NCBI GenBank assembly: GCA_028711355.1
Contig: JAQTSL010000105.1
Location: forward strand, 1 to 10,831
Reading direction: 5' to 3'
Source: Rhodoferax sp.
GTDB taxonomy: Bacteria; Pseudomonadota; Gammaproteobacteria; Burkholderiales; Burkholderiaceae_C
DNA: 10,831 nt
Made by a program: the position numbers and the translations under genes. Shown here one piece after another: positions 1-7,170 of this stretch; within the stretch, counting starts at the first letter, position 1; each line of letters begins with the position of its first letter. Below the pieces are notes generated by a model. That model was not told where the DNA came from and made no database searches. It saw only the letters and a list, made by a program, of their open reading frames with translations.

Positions 1-1094
1 TGAATGCCCAAGATGGCGCTTTGCGGCGGGTTGATGATCGGGGTGGACATCATCGAGCCAAAGGTGCCGCCGTTGCTGATGGAAAACGTGCCACCGGTCA
101 TCTCGTCGATGCCCAGCTTGCCGTCGCGCGCCTTGGTGCCAAATTCGGCAATCTTTTTCTCGATGTCGGCAAAACTCATCTGGTCGGCGTTGCGCAAAAT
201 CGGCACCACCAACCCGCGCGGGCTGCCCACGGCGATGCCAAGGTCAAAGTAGCCGTGATAAACAATGTCGTTGCCATCGACCGAGGCGTTGAGTACCGGA
301 AACTTTTTGAGCGCGTGTACCGCCGCCTTGACAAAAAAGCTCATGAAACCGAGCTTGACGCCGTGCTCTTTCTCAAAGCGTTCCTGCATCCGCTTACGCA
401 TCTCCAGCACCGGCGCCATGTTGATCTCGTTGAAGGTGGTCAAGATGGCGTTGCTTGACTGCGACTGTAGCAGCCGCTCGGCAACACGGGCGCGCAAGCG
501 GGTCATCGGCACGCGCTGCTCGGGGCGCCCGGCCAGTTGCTCGGCCAGGCTACTGGCGGGTGCCGCCACTTGAGGCAATAACGGGGTTGCAGCCCTTGCT
601 GGCATTGCGGGAACAGCTACAACTTTAGGTGCTGCCACAGCGGCCAATACGTCACCCTTGGTGACGCGACCGTCTTTGCCAGTGCCTGCCACGGAACCAG
701 CCGCCAACTGGTTGTCAGCCATCAGCTTGGCAGCGGCAGGCATGGCCACGCCTGCTTTGGAGGCGCTGGCAGCCGGTGCAGCCTGGACTGCTGGGGCAGC
801 CGCAGCAGCCATGGCGGCTACCACAGGTGCCACGGGTGCGGTACCGACCGCCGCTGTGGTATCAATGCGGGCGATCAGTTGATCAGCCGCCACCGTGCTG
901 CCGTCGGGCTGAACAATTTCAACCAGCACACCAGCCGACGGCGCGGGGACTTCGAGCACCACCTTGTCGGTCTCAACGTCAATCAGGATTTCATCCACGG
1001 CAACAGCGTCGCCGACTTTTTTCTTCCACTGCAGCAAGGTGGCTTCTGCCACCGATTCAGACAACTGCGGAACTTTAACTTCTATGATGGCCAT
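1..1094 (-). CDS. odhB: 2-oxoglutarate dehydrogenase E2 (dihydrolipoyllysine succinyltransferase), 3' end cut by window edge
   Basis: This is the E2 core of the 2-oxoglutarate dehydrogenase complex, which transfers the succinyl group from lipoamide to CoA in the TCA cycle. Reading leftward from the ATG at 1094, 364 codons are visible. An N-terminal lipoyl domain (about residues 1-75) carries ETDKVVLEV, with Lys44 as the lipoylation site. An Ala/Pro/Val-rich linker follows, then a peripheral subunit-binding domain (SKAGVAMPAAAKLM to GRVTKGDVLAAV) and the catalytic domain (VPMTRLRARVAERL, TTFNEINM, VGSPRGLVVPILRNAD, GGTFSISNGGTFGSM). The frame is open at the edge in SAILGI. Roughly 50 residues are missing, including the catalytic His/Asp segment (DHR-type motif). 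The start is preceded by GAAAGAA about 5 nt upstream. It lies 183 nt downstream of odhA in the same direction, an unusually long spacer that holds a repeat and a leader element. Confidence 0.96.
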   Translation of the reverse strand, partial: MAIIEVKVPQLSESVAEATLLQWKKKVGDAVAVDEILIDVETDKVVLEVPAPSAGVLVEIVQPDGSTVAADQLIARIDTTAAVGTAPVAPVVAAMAAAAAPAVQAAPAASASKAGVAMPAAAKLMADNQLAAGSVAGTGKDGRVTKGDVLAAVAAPKVVAVPAMPARAATPLLPQVAAPASSLAEQLAGRPEQRVPMTRLRARVAERLLQSQSSNAILTTFNEINMAPVLEMRKRMQERFEKEHGVKLGFMSFFVKAAVHALKKFPVLNASVDGNDIVYHGYFDLGIAVGSPRGLVVPILRNADQMSFADIEKKIAEFGTKARDGKLGIDEMTGGTFSISNGGTFGSMMSTPIINPPQSAILGI

Positions 1095-1152
1095 CACAAT
1101 TCTTTCAAAAATGTTCAGGAGGTTTGCGCTTGAACTGGTAGCTGTGGGTTAA
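1095..1152 (-). promoter_or_regulatory. odhB leader element resembling the odhA leader (sucA-motif-like)
   Basis: On the minus strand the 58 nt before the odhB ATG hold TTAACCCACAGCT (1152-1140), a 17-nt spacer, CCTCC (1122-1118) and 23 nt to the ATG. The odhA leader has the same 13-mer, the same CCTCC and exactly the same spacings (17 and 23 nt), although the rest of the sequence has diverged. GTTCA (1135-1131) can pair with TGAAC (1117-1113), which puts CCTCC in the loop next to the 3' arm. CCTCC resembles the anti-Shine-Dalgarno sequence. A role in translation control is inferred. Confidence 0.45.
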
Positions 1153-1249
1153 CGTGAAAGAACAGGTTGTCATCCCGGGCGCGACCCGGGATCCATGGAT
1201 TGCGGGTCGCGGCCCGCAATGACAACTATTTTTCATGCTTCGGGGTGGC
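1149..1249 (+). repeat. Dispersed palindromic repeat, copy 1 (two-hairpin element)
   Basis: This copy runs from TTAACGTGAAAG to CATGCTTCGGGGTGGC. It has inverted ends TTGTCAT and ATGACAA that enclose two hairpins: ATCCCGGG/CCCGGGAT and ATTGCGGG/CCCGCAAT. The element recurs inverted at 4366-4482 with matching flanks (AAAGAACAGG on one side, TTTCATGCTTCGGGGTG on the other). The two copies differ by paired, compensatory base changes in both stems. It sits in the odhA-odhB spacer in antisense orientation. It carries no coding sequence and looks like a REP/MITE-type intergenic element. Confidence 0.8.
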
Positions 1250-1277
1250 TTTGTTGCCAGGAACGTTGGAGTGACGT

Positions 1278-4145
1278 TTATTTGGTCAGGATGAAGCCCT
1301 TGAGCTTGCCAAACGCGCCTTCAACCAACGCCTTTTGCTGCTCCTGATGCAAGTGCGAATAGCCAACCGCCGGCGAGGCTGAAGCAGCGCGCCCTGAATA
1401 GCCCAGCTTTTGACCCTCAAGCATGTTTTCGTGGATGTAGTGCTGCACAAAGAACCAGGCACCCTGGTTTTGCGGCTCGTCTTGGGTCCACACCACCTCG
1501 GTGGCGTTGGAATACTTTTTGAGCTCTGCCGCAAAGGCCTTGTGTGGAAACGGATAGAGCTGTTCAACGCGCAAGATCGCCACGTCTTCCACGCCCTTTT
1601 CCTCACGCTTTTTAGCCAGGTCGTAATACACCTTGCCGGAGCATGCCACTATCCGCTTTACCTTGTCACCCTTGACGATCTTGCTATCAGCAATGATGGT
1701 CTGAAAGCAGCCTTTGGTGAACTCTGACAGGGGTGAGGCGGCGTCCTTGTGGCGCAGCAGCGACTTAGGGCTAAAAATCACCAACGGCTTGCGCAGGTTG
1801 CGCACCATCTGGCGGCGCAGCACATGAAAAATCTGGCTGGCCGTGGTCGGCTGCACCAGTTGCATATTGGTGTCTGCCGCCAGTTGCATGAAGCGCTCAA
1901 TGCGGGCCGACGAGTGTTCTGGCCCCTGCCCTTCGTAGCCATGCGGCAGCAGCATGGTCAAGCCGTTGACGCGGCCCCATTTGACCTCGCCAGAGGCGAT
2001 GAACTGGTCAATCACCACCTGGGCACCATTGGCAAAGTCGCCAAACTGCGCTTCCCAGATGACCAGGGTGTTGGGGTCGTTGGAGGCGTAACCATATTCA
2101 AAGCCCAGCACTGCTTCTTCCGACAGGATCGAGTCAATCACGACAAAAGGGGATTGGCCTGGTCCGACATTTTGCAGTGGCACGTAGCTGCCAACGTCCC
2201 ATTTTTCACGGCTCTGGTCGTGAATCACCGCGTGCCGGTGGGAGAACGTTCCCCGCCCGCAATCTTCACCGCTTAAACGCACCGGGTAGCCGCTGGCCAC
2301 CAGCGAGGCGAACGCCATGTGTTCGCCCATGCCCCAGTCCACCGGGATATCACCACGGCCCATCGCGGCACGGTCGTCATAAACCTTTTTAACCAGCGGA
2401 TGCGGCGTGACAGACGCTGGCAGCGTGGTGATTTTTTCAGCCAGCCGCGTCCACTCGGTCATTGGAATGGCGGTGTCACCGGCGTCGGTCCACTTTTTGC
2501 CAAGGAAGGGGGACCAATCCACCGCATACTTGCTTTTGAAATTGGTCAGTGCCGGATCAACTGTGTGCTTGCCAGCGTCCATGGCAGCACGATAGGCGCG
2601 GACCATGTCATCGCCCAGCGTCTGGCCCAGCCCCTGTGTGGCCAGCCGGTCTGCGTAAAGTTTGCGGGTGCCCGGGTGCGCGGATATTTTTTTGTACATC
2701 AGCGGCTGCGTCAGCGCCGGGGTGTCCTGCTCGTTGTGGCCGAGCTTGCGAAAGCAGATGATGTCCAACACCACGTCTTTGCGGAATTCCATGCGGAAGT
2801 CGAGCGCCCATTGGGTGGCCATCACGACCGCTTCAGGGTCGTCACCGTTGACGTGCATCACCGGCGCTTCTACACCCTTGACGATATCGGTGCAGTACAG
2901 GGTGGAGCGCATGTCACGCGGGTCCGAGGTGGTAAAACCAATCTGATTGTTGATGATGATGTGCACCGTGCCAGCGGTGGTGTAGCCGCGTGTTTGTGCC
3001 AGCGCCAAGGTCTCCTGGTTGACGCCTTGGCCGGCAAACGCGGCGTCGCCATGCACCAACACCGCAAGCACCTGGCGGCCTTGCACGTCGGCGCGGCGGT
3101 CCATGCGCGCGCGCACCGAGCCTTCGACCACCGGGTTGACGATTTCAAGATGCGACGGGTTAAACGCCAGGCTCAGGTGTACCGGGCCACCCGGGCTGGT
3201 CACGTCAGAGCTAAAGCCCTGGTGGTATTTGACGTCGCCCGAGGGCAGATACTCTGGCGCGGTGTGATCAAACTCGGCAAACAGGTCAGCGGGCATTTTG
3301 CCCAGCGTGTTGACCAGTACGTTCAGGCGCCCCCGATGTGCCATGCCGATCACGATTTCTTGTACGCCACGAGCACCCGCCTGCTGAATCAGTTGGTCCA
3401 TGGCGGCAATGAAACTTTCGCCCCCTTCCAACGAAAAACGCTTTTGACCAACGTACTTGGTGTGCAGGAAACGCTCAAGCCCTTCAGCGGCGGTCAGGCG
3501 GTCCAGAATGTGTTTTTTGTGGTTTGCATCAAAACTGGGTTGGCTGCGCACACTTTCCAGCCTTTGCTGCCACCAGCGCTTTTGCGTCTGGTCGGTCAGG
3601 TATTGGTATTCGGCGCCGATTGAACTGCAATAGGTTTCGCGCAGCGCATTGAGCAGCTCGCGCAGCGGCATCTTGTCGTTGCCGAAAAACGTGTTGCTGG
3701 TGTCGAATACGGTCTCAAAGTCGGCTTCCTTGAAGCCGTAAAACGCCGGGTCCAGCTCGGGAATGGCGGGGCGTTCGGTGCGCTTGAGTGGGTCCAGGTC
3801 GGCCCAGCGGGCGCCAACGTTGCGATAGGCAGCGATTAACTGCTGCGCCGCAGTACGCTTGCGCCCCATTTCAGCGTCAATGTTGGCCAGCACCACCCGG
3901 GTACCGCCGGACTTGGCGCGTTGCGCAAAAGCGTCGATCACCGGCTGATGTGGTACGTCCCTGAGGTCAGAGCCATCGACCGCCGGCACGTGCTGCAAGG
4001 CGTCAAAATAATCGCGCCAGGAATCTGGCACGCTGCCCGGGTTGGCGAGGTAGTTTTCGTACATTTCCTCAACGTACGGGGCGTTGCCACCAAAAAGATA
4101 GGTGTTGGCCTGATAGGCTTGATAAACCGAGAGGGTTTCACTCAT
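1278..4145 (-). CDS. odhA: 2-oxoglutarate dehydrogenase E1 component (thiamine-diphosphate dependent)
   Basis: E1 decarboxylates 2-oxoglutarate and transfers the succinyl group to the lipoyl arm of E2. It sets the flux of this TCA step and acts in the cytoplasmic complex. At 955 residues it is full length for the family. The N-terminal E2-contact segment (YLFGGNAPYVEEMYENYL, about residues 16-33) is present. So are GMAHRGRLN (267-275), KYHQGFSSD (about 306), HLSLAFNPSHLEIVNP (about 323), the ThDP/Mg-binding GDAAFAGQG to NNQIGFT (366-405), FRKLGHNEQD (465-474) and a C-terminal LPHGYEGQGPEHSSARIERF. The ATG at 4145 matches the family N-terminus (MSETLSVYQAYQANTYL), but the preceding Shine-Dalgarno is weak (GAAAG, about 10 nt). 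A structured leader precedes it and odhB follows. Long open frames on the opposite strand here are shadows of this gene. Confidence 0.98.
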   Translation of the reverse strand: MSETLSVYQAYQANTYLFGGNAPYVEEMYENYLANPGSVPDSWRDYFDALQHVPAVDGSDLRDVPHQPVIDAFAQRAKSGGTRVVLANIDAEMGRKRTAAQQLIAAYRNVGARWADLDPLKRTERPAIPELDPAFYGFKEADFETVFDTSNTFFGNDKMPLRELLNALRETYCSSIGAEYQYLTDQTQKRWWQQRLESVRSQPSFDANHKKHILDRLTAAEGLERFLHTKYVGQKRFSLEGGESFIAAMDQLIQQAGARGVQEIVIGMAHRGRLNVLVNTLGKMPADLFAEFDHTAPEYLPSGDVKYHQGFSSDVTSPGGPVHLSLAFNPSHLEIVNPVVEGSVRARMDRRADVQGRQVLAVLVHGDAAFAGQGVNQETLALAQTRGYTTAGTVHIIINNQIGFTTSDPRDMRSTLYCTDIVKGVEAPVMHVNGDDPEAVVMATQWALDFRMEFRKDVVLDIICFRKLGHNEQDTPALTQPLMYKKISAHPGTRKLYADRLATQGLGQTLGDDMVRAYRAAMDAGKHTVDPALTNFKSKYAVDWSPFLGKKWTDAGDTAIPMTEWTRLAEKITTLPASVTPHPLVKKVYDDRAAMGRGDIPVDWGMGEHMAFASLVASGYPVRLSGEDCGRGTFSHRHAVIHDQSREKWDVGSYVPLQNVGPGQSPFVVIDSILSEEAVLGFEYGYASNDPNTLVIWEAQFGDFANGAQVVIDQFIASGEVKWGRVNGLTMLLPHGYEGQGPEHSSARIERFMQLAADTNMQLVQPTTASQIFHVLRRQMVRNLRKPLVIFSPKSLLRHKDAASPLSEFTKGCFQTIIADSKIVKGDKVKRIVACSGKVYYDLAKKREEKGVEDVAILRVEQLYPFPHKAFAAELKKYSNATEVVWTQDEPQNQGAWFFVQHYIHENMLEGQKLGYSGRAASASPAVGYSHLHQEQQKALVEGAFGKLKGFILTK

Positions 4146-4209
4146 GTTTCGCTGACTTTCGTTTCCCTGGAGGAAACTTTAGCTGGTTAAAGCTGTGGGT
4201 TAATTAACC
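4146..4209 (-). promoter_or_regulatory. Candidate sucA RNA motif (5' leader of odhA)
   Basis: The leader reads TTAACCCACAGCT (4203-4191), 17 nt, CCTCC (4173-4169), 23 nt, ATG. Two local hairpins are possible: GTTTCC-TCCAG-GGAAAC (4177-4161), whose loop region includes part of CCTCC, and CTTTA-ACCAGC-TAAAG just upstream. From memory, the published sucA RNA motif is a Burkholderiales structure in the presumed 5' UTR of sucA with CCUCC segments that can mimic the anti-Shine-Dalgarno; position, taxon and CCTCC all fit. A perfect 12-bp palindrome GGTTAATTAACC (4198-4209) overlaps its upstream end. The assignment is by resemblance, since no covariance-model search was possible. Confidence 0.5.
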
Positions 4210-4245
4210 TTCCGCGTCACGGCTTGACCGTTTGGCGGATGCGAC

Positions 4246-4266
4246 TGCGGCACCGCAAGTGCCGCA
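4246..4266. other. Perfect inverted repeat TGCGGCAC/GTGCCGCA upstream of odhA
   Basis: An 8-bp perfect inverted repeat with loop CGCAA lies between the prpE terminator and the odhA leader. No T-tract follows on either strand within the expected distance, so it is not an obvious terminator. It could be a DNA-binding site for a regulator of odhA or a transcript hairpin. Confidence 0.4.
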
Positions 4267-4267
4267 A

Positions 4268-4308
4268 AATCAAAAAGGATTGTGCCACCCTACGGCCGCA
4301 CAATCCTT
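4268..4308 (-). terminator. Rho-independent terminator downstream of prpE
   Basis: On the minus strand a perfect 11-bp stem, AAGGATTGTGC (4308-4298) with GCACAATCCTT (4285-4275) and a 12-nt loop, is followed by TTTTTGATTTT-type T-rich sequence. It lies 170 nt beyond the prpE stop and upstream of the odhA leader. It should end prpE-side transcripts and make odhA depend on its own promoter. Confidence 0.8.
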
Positions 4309-4365
4309 CCAAGCGGGGATTAACCCTCAAGTGCGCAGTGACTCCCTAAGGGTCATGACATTGAG

Positions 4366-4482
4366 GTCACCCCGAAGCATGAAAGTTGGCTGTCATTGCG
4401 GACCCCGATCCGCAATCCATGGCTCAGATTCCACTGGATACCGGGTTGTGGCCCGGTATGACAACCTGTTCTTTCCCGTTAA
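4366..4482 (-). repeat. Dispersed palindromic repeat, copy 2 (inverted relative to copy 1)
   Basis: Read on the minus strand from TTAACGGGAAAG (4482) to CATGCTTCGGGGTGAC (4366), it aligns along its whole length with 1149-1249. It has about 16 extra bases between the two hairpins. The stems are ATACCGGG/CCCGGTAT and ATTGCGGA/TCCGCAAT, and each differs from copy 1 by a compensated base pair. Its first bases include the prpE stop codon (TAA, 4481-4479), so the element either ends exactly in the gene or supplied the stop. Confidence 0.8.
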
Positions 4483-6374
4483 GCGCTGACCAGATCCTTG
4501 ATCTGTTGCAGCGCCGCCGGGTCGTCCATGGTGGTCAGGTCGCCCGGATCGCGGCCTTCACACACCGCCGTAATGGCGCGACGCAGGCACTTGCCGCTGC
4601 GGGTCTTGGGCAGCACGGTGACAAAACGCACCCGCGCTGGCCGGGCCACCGCACCCAGGTCTTTGTCGACGATTTTCATGATCTCGGCCTCAAGCTTGAG
4701 CGCACTGGCTTCGTCGGCAATCAGGGACGCGTCCTTGACCACGGCAAAGGCCATCGCCACCTGCCCTTTGAGCTGGTCAGCCACGCCCACCACCGCGACC
4801 TCGGCCACATTGGGGTGCGCCGAGATGCTTTCTTCGATCTCGCGCGTGCCCAGGCGGTGGCCGGCCACGTTGATCACGTCGTCGGTACGGCCCAAGATGA
4901 AGTAGTAGCCGTTCTCGTCGCGAATGCCCCAGTCAAACGTGCTGTAAATCATCCGACCCGGGATGGTGGTCCAGTAGGTACTGACAAAACGCGCATCGTC
5001 GCCCCAAACCGTCTGCAAACAGCCGGGAGGCAGTGGTCCTTCAATGGCAACCACGCCTTTCTGATTGGCGCCAGTGAGCTCTTCACCGGTGCTTTCGTCC
5101 AGCAACTTGACATCGTAGCCATACACTGCCTTGCCCGGTGAGCCAAACTTGGTCGGCGAGTCATCGACACCCTTGCAAATGCTCAAAATCGGCCAGCCGG
5201 TTTCGGTCTGCCAATAGTTGTCAACAATCGGACGACCGAGCCCCTCACTGATCCACTGGGCAGTGGGCTGATCCAGCGGCTCGCCCGCCAAAAACAGCGC
5301 TTTGAGTGACGACAAATCGTACTTTTTCAGCAGCGCCGGGTCCTGCTTTTTCAGCACCCGAATCGCGGTAGGCGCAGAGAACATCACCGTCACTTTGTAC
5401 TTTTCAATCAGGCTCCACCAGATGCCGCCATCCGGGCGAATCGGCAGCCCTTCATACATGATGGTCGCCATGCCGGCGATCAGCGGGCCATAAATGATGT
5501 AGCTGTGACCCACCACCCAGCCAATGTCGCTGGTTGAAAAATAGGTTTCACCCGCTTCACCGCAGTAAATGTGCTTCATGCTGGCGGCCAGCGCCACCGC
5601 GTAGCCACCGGTGTCGCGCTGCACGCCTTTGGGCTTGCCGGTGGTGCCGCTGGTGTAGAGCGTGTAGCTGGGATGGGTGGCATCGACCCATTCGCATTCC
5701 ACCACGGTGCTGAGATGTTGCTCGCGCAAGCTAGCCCATAGTTTGTCACGCCCTGCTACCAAGGCCATGGGCACCAAGCCGCGATCAACCAGCAAGACCG
5801 ACGCAGGCTTGTACTGGGACAGGTTGATGGCTTCATCAAGCAGTGGTTTGTAGGCCACTGCCTTGCCGCCCCGCGAACCGGCATCGGCGCTCACGATCAC
5901 TTTGGGCGCAGCGTCTTCAATGCGCGTCGCCAGCGAGCCCGAGGCAAAGCCGCCAAATACCACCGAATGAATCGCCCCGATGCGGGTGCAAGCCAGCATC
6001 GCAAAAGCGGCCTCAGGAATCATGGGCATATAAATCAACACCCGGTCGCCCTTGGCAACACCCAGGTCTTTCAGCGTTGCGGCCATGCGCTGCACCTCGG
6101 CGTGCAGCTCTTTGAACGAATAGACCTTTTCCTGGTTGGTTTCAGTTGACACAAAAATCAGCGCGGCTTGGTCGGCCCGCGCCGCTAGATGCCGATCCAC
6201 CGCGTTGTGGCACAGATTGGTCACACCACCGACAAACCACTTGGCAAACGGCGGGTTGCTGTAGTCACAAATCTGCTTTGGCTGGACCTTCCAGTCCACC
6301 AATTTGGCTTGCTCAGCCCAAAAACCGTCACGATCGGTCAGGGAACGCTGATGAAATTCGGCATACGTCGTCAT
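4479..6374 (-). CDS. prpE: Propionyl-CoA synthetase (propionate--CoA ligase)
   Basis: This is a cytoplasmic acyl-CoA synthetase of the ANL superfamily. It activates propionate to an adenylate and then to propionyl-CoA, typically feeding the 2-methylcitrate cycle. At 631 residues it matches PrpE rather than the slightly longer acetyl-CoA synthetase. The N-terminal ACAS-type segment is present, followed by the ATP-binding loop YTSGTTGKPKG (240-250), VMFSAPTAIRVLKK (about 330), the adenylate motif NYWQTETG (386-393), GRTDDVINVAGHRLGTREIEE (about 495-515) and RSGKCLRR, whose Lys595 is the catalytic and acetylatable lysine. PrpE-like wording such as SADAGSRGGK and WSLIEKYKVTVMFSAPTA favours PrpE over Acs, but acetate use cannot be excluded. 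The ATG at 6374 has GGAG 7 nt upstream (6385-6382). No other prp genes are in the window. Confidence 0.9.
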   Translation of the reverse strand: MTTYAEFHQRSLTDRDGFWAEQAKLVDWKVQPKQICDYSNPPFAKWFVGGVTNLCHNAVDRHLAARADQAALIFVSTETNQEKVYSFKELHAEVQRMAATLKDLGVAKGDRVLIYMPMIPEAAFAMLACTRIGAIHSVVFGGFASGSLATRIEDAAPKVIVSADAGSRGGKAVAYKPLLDEAINLSQYKPASVLLVDRGLVPMALVAGRDKLWASLREQHLSTVVECEWVDATHPSYTLYTSGTTGKPKGVQRDTGGYAVALAASMKHIYCGEAGETYFSTSDIGWVVGHSYIIYGPLIAGMATIMYEGLPIRPDGGIWWSLIEKYKVTVMFSAPTAIRVLKKQDPALLKKYDLSSLKALFLAGEPLDQPTAQWISEGLGRPIVDNYWQTETGWPILSICKGVDDSPTKFGSPGKAVYGYDVKLLDESTGEELTGANQKGVVAIEGPLPPGCLQTVWGDDARFVSTYWTTIPGRMIYSTFDWGIRDENGYYFILGRTDDVINVAGHRLGTREIEESISAHPNVAEVAVVGVADQLKGQVAMAFAVVKDASLIADEASALKLEAEIMKIVDKDLGAVARPARVRFVTVLPKTRSGKCLRRAITAVCEGRDPGDLTTMDDPAALQQIKDLVSA

Positions 6375-6421
6375 AGAGAGTCTCCGCTTGTTGTTAAATA
6401 AACTGAATTCATAATTATGGA

Positions 6422-6446
6422 CAGTCAGCTTGCACCATGCTGACTG
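6422..6446. other. Inverted repeat CAGTCAGC/GCTGACTG between the hydrolase gene and prpE
   Basis: A perfect 8-bp inverted repeat with a 9-nt loop lies 24 nt beyond the hydrolase stop and 48 nt before the prpE start. The minus-strand sequence after it is TCCATAATTATG, not a T-run, so termination would be weak. It could be an operator or an attenuator hairpin for prpE; the AT-rich stretch next to it (CATAAT, ATAATTAT) could hold a promoter -10. Confidence 0.35.
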
Positions 6447-6470
6447 CTGGACAACGCGCCGATTGGTCAG

Positions 6471-7073
6471 CTATTTAATCAGCGCCTGGACGGTTTTAAA
6501 AAGTGGATGCTCGGCCGAGCGCAGCCACTCAAACACTACCATTTCGGTCGTTACCAATTCGGCCCCCGCCCCGGCGAGACGGTCAAACGCCGCGTCGCGA
6601 TTGCGCTCGGTGCGCGAACTGCACGCATCGGTCACGACCCACACGTCAAAATCGTCCTCCAGTAATTGCAGCGCGGTTTGCAGCAAGCAAACGTGCGTCT
6701 CGCAACCGCCAAGCACGATACTGCTGCGCTGCACGGCCGCCTGCGTTTGTTTTTGCAGATGCTTGGGCAGGCTACGCGCATTGCCAACCAGTGGTCTTTC
6801 TGGCGGGCGCAACCATTCGCTCAAGCCCTCCTCCACCGCGCTGAACTGCATTTTGGCCAGCGTGCGCTGGCACAGCGGTTTGATGTCGGGCGGGTTTTCG
6901 CCCAGTCTGGACGGATTTTGCTCGGTGCCAATCACCGGCACCTTCAAGTGATTGGCTGCCTGCGCCAGCCGCAGCGCGTTGGCAAGTACTTGTGGCGCCT
7001 CAAAAATTGCCGGCATCAGGCGCGCCTGGTAATCGACCAGCACCAGTTGGGAAAGATCAGCTTGTAACAACAT
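6471..7073 (-). CDS. Isochorismatase-family cysteine hydrolase
   Basis: This is a cysteine hydrolase of the isochorismatase/nicotinamidase fold, closest by motif pattern to the YcaC/ISOC-type group of unknown substrate. Starting at the ATG at 7073, the protein has 200 residues. The expected triad is visible: Asp14 in LVLVDYQ, Lys74 in TLAKMQF, and Cys129 in GGCETHVCLLQTAL. The product is probably cytoplasmic. The frame is open further upstream (ATG at 7088 and 7112, GTG at 7124). I prefer 7073 because SQLVLVDYQ then sits at the usual distance from the N-terminus and a GGA lies 10 nt upstream, but the Shine-Dalgarno support is weak for every choice. It lies between the FAD oxidoreductase and prpE, all codirectional with gaps of about 100 nt, so co-transcription is possible. 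Confidence 0.9.
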   Translation of the reverse strand: MLLQADLSQLVLVDYQARLMPAIFEAPQVLANALRLAQAANHLKVPVIGTEQNPSRLGENPPDIKPLCQRTLAKMQFSAVEEGLSEWLRPPERPLVGNARSLPKHLQKQTQAAVQRSSIVLGGCETHVCLLQTALQLLEDDFDVWVVTDACSSRTERNRDAAFDRLAGAGAELVTTEMVVFEWLRSAEHPLFKTVQALIK

Positions 7074-7130
7074 AGAAAATGGGTCCATCAGTGAGTTCGG
7101 CAGCCGCAGCATAGCGCAAAGCACGCATTT

Positions 7131-7146
7131 GCGGCGGGGGCGCCGC
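7131..7146. other. GC-rich hairpin GCGGCG-GGGG-CGCCGC in the oxidoreductase-hydrolase spacer
   Basis: A 6-bp perfect stem with a 4-nt loop lies just downstream of the oxidoreductase stop. There is no T-tract on the minus strand, so it is at most a pause or RNA-stability structure, or part of a weak terminator. Confidence 0.3.
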
Positions 7147-7170
7147 TGCTACAGCACATCAGGCGTCGTT

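Noticed and set aside
2319..3623. 434-codon open frame on the plus strand opposite odhA
   Set aside because: It lies wholly inside odhA, which is unambiguous. Its composition (His, Arg, Val, Gly rich) is the usual shadow of a GC-rich gene, and no family motif is visible.
4386..5141. 251-codon and other plus-strand frames opposite prpE
   Set aside because: They are shadow frames of prpE with no recognisable motifs and no ribosome binding site.
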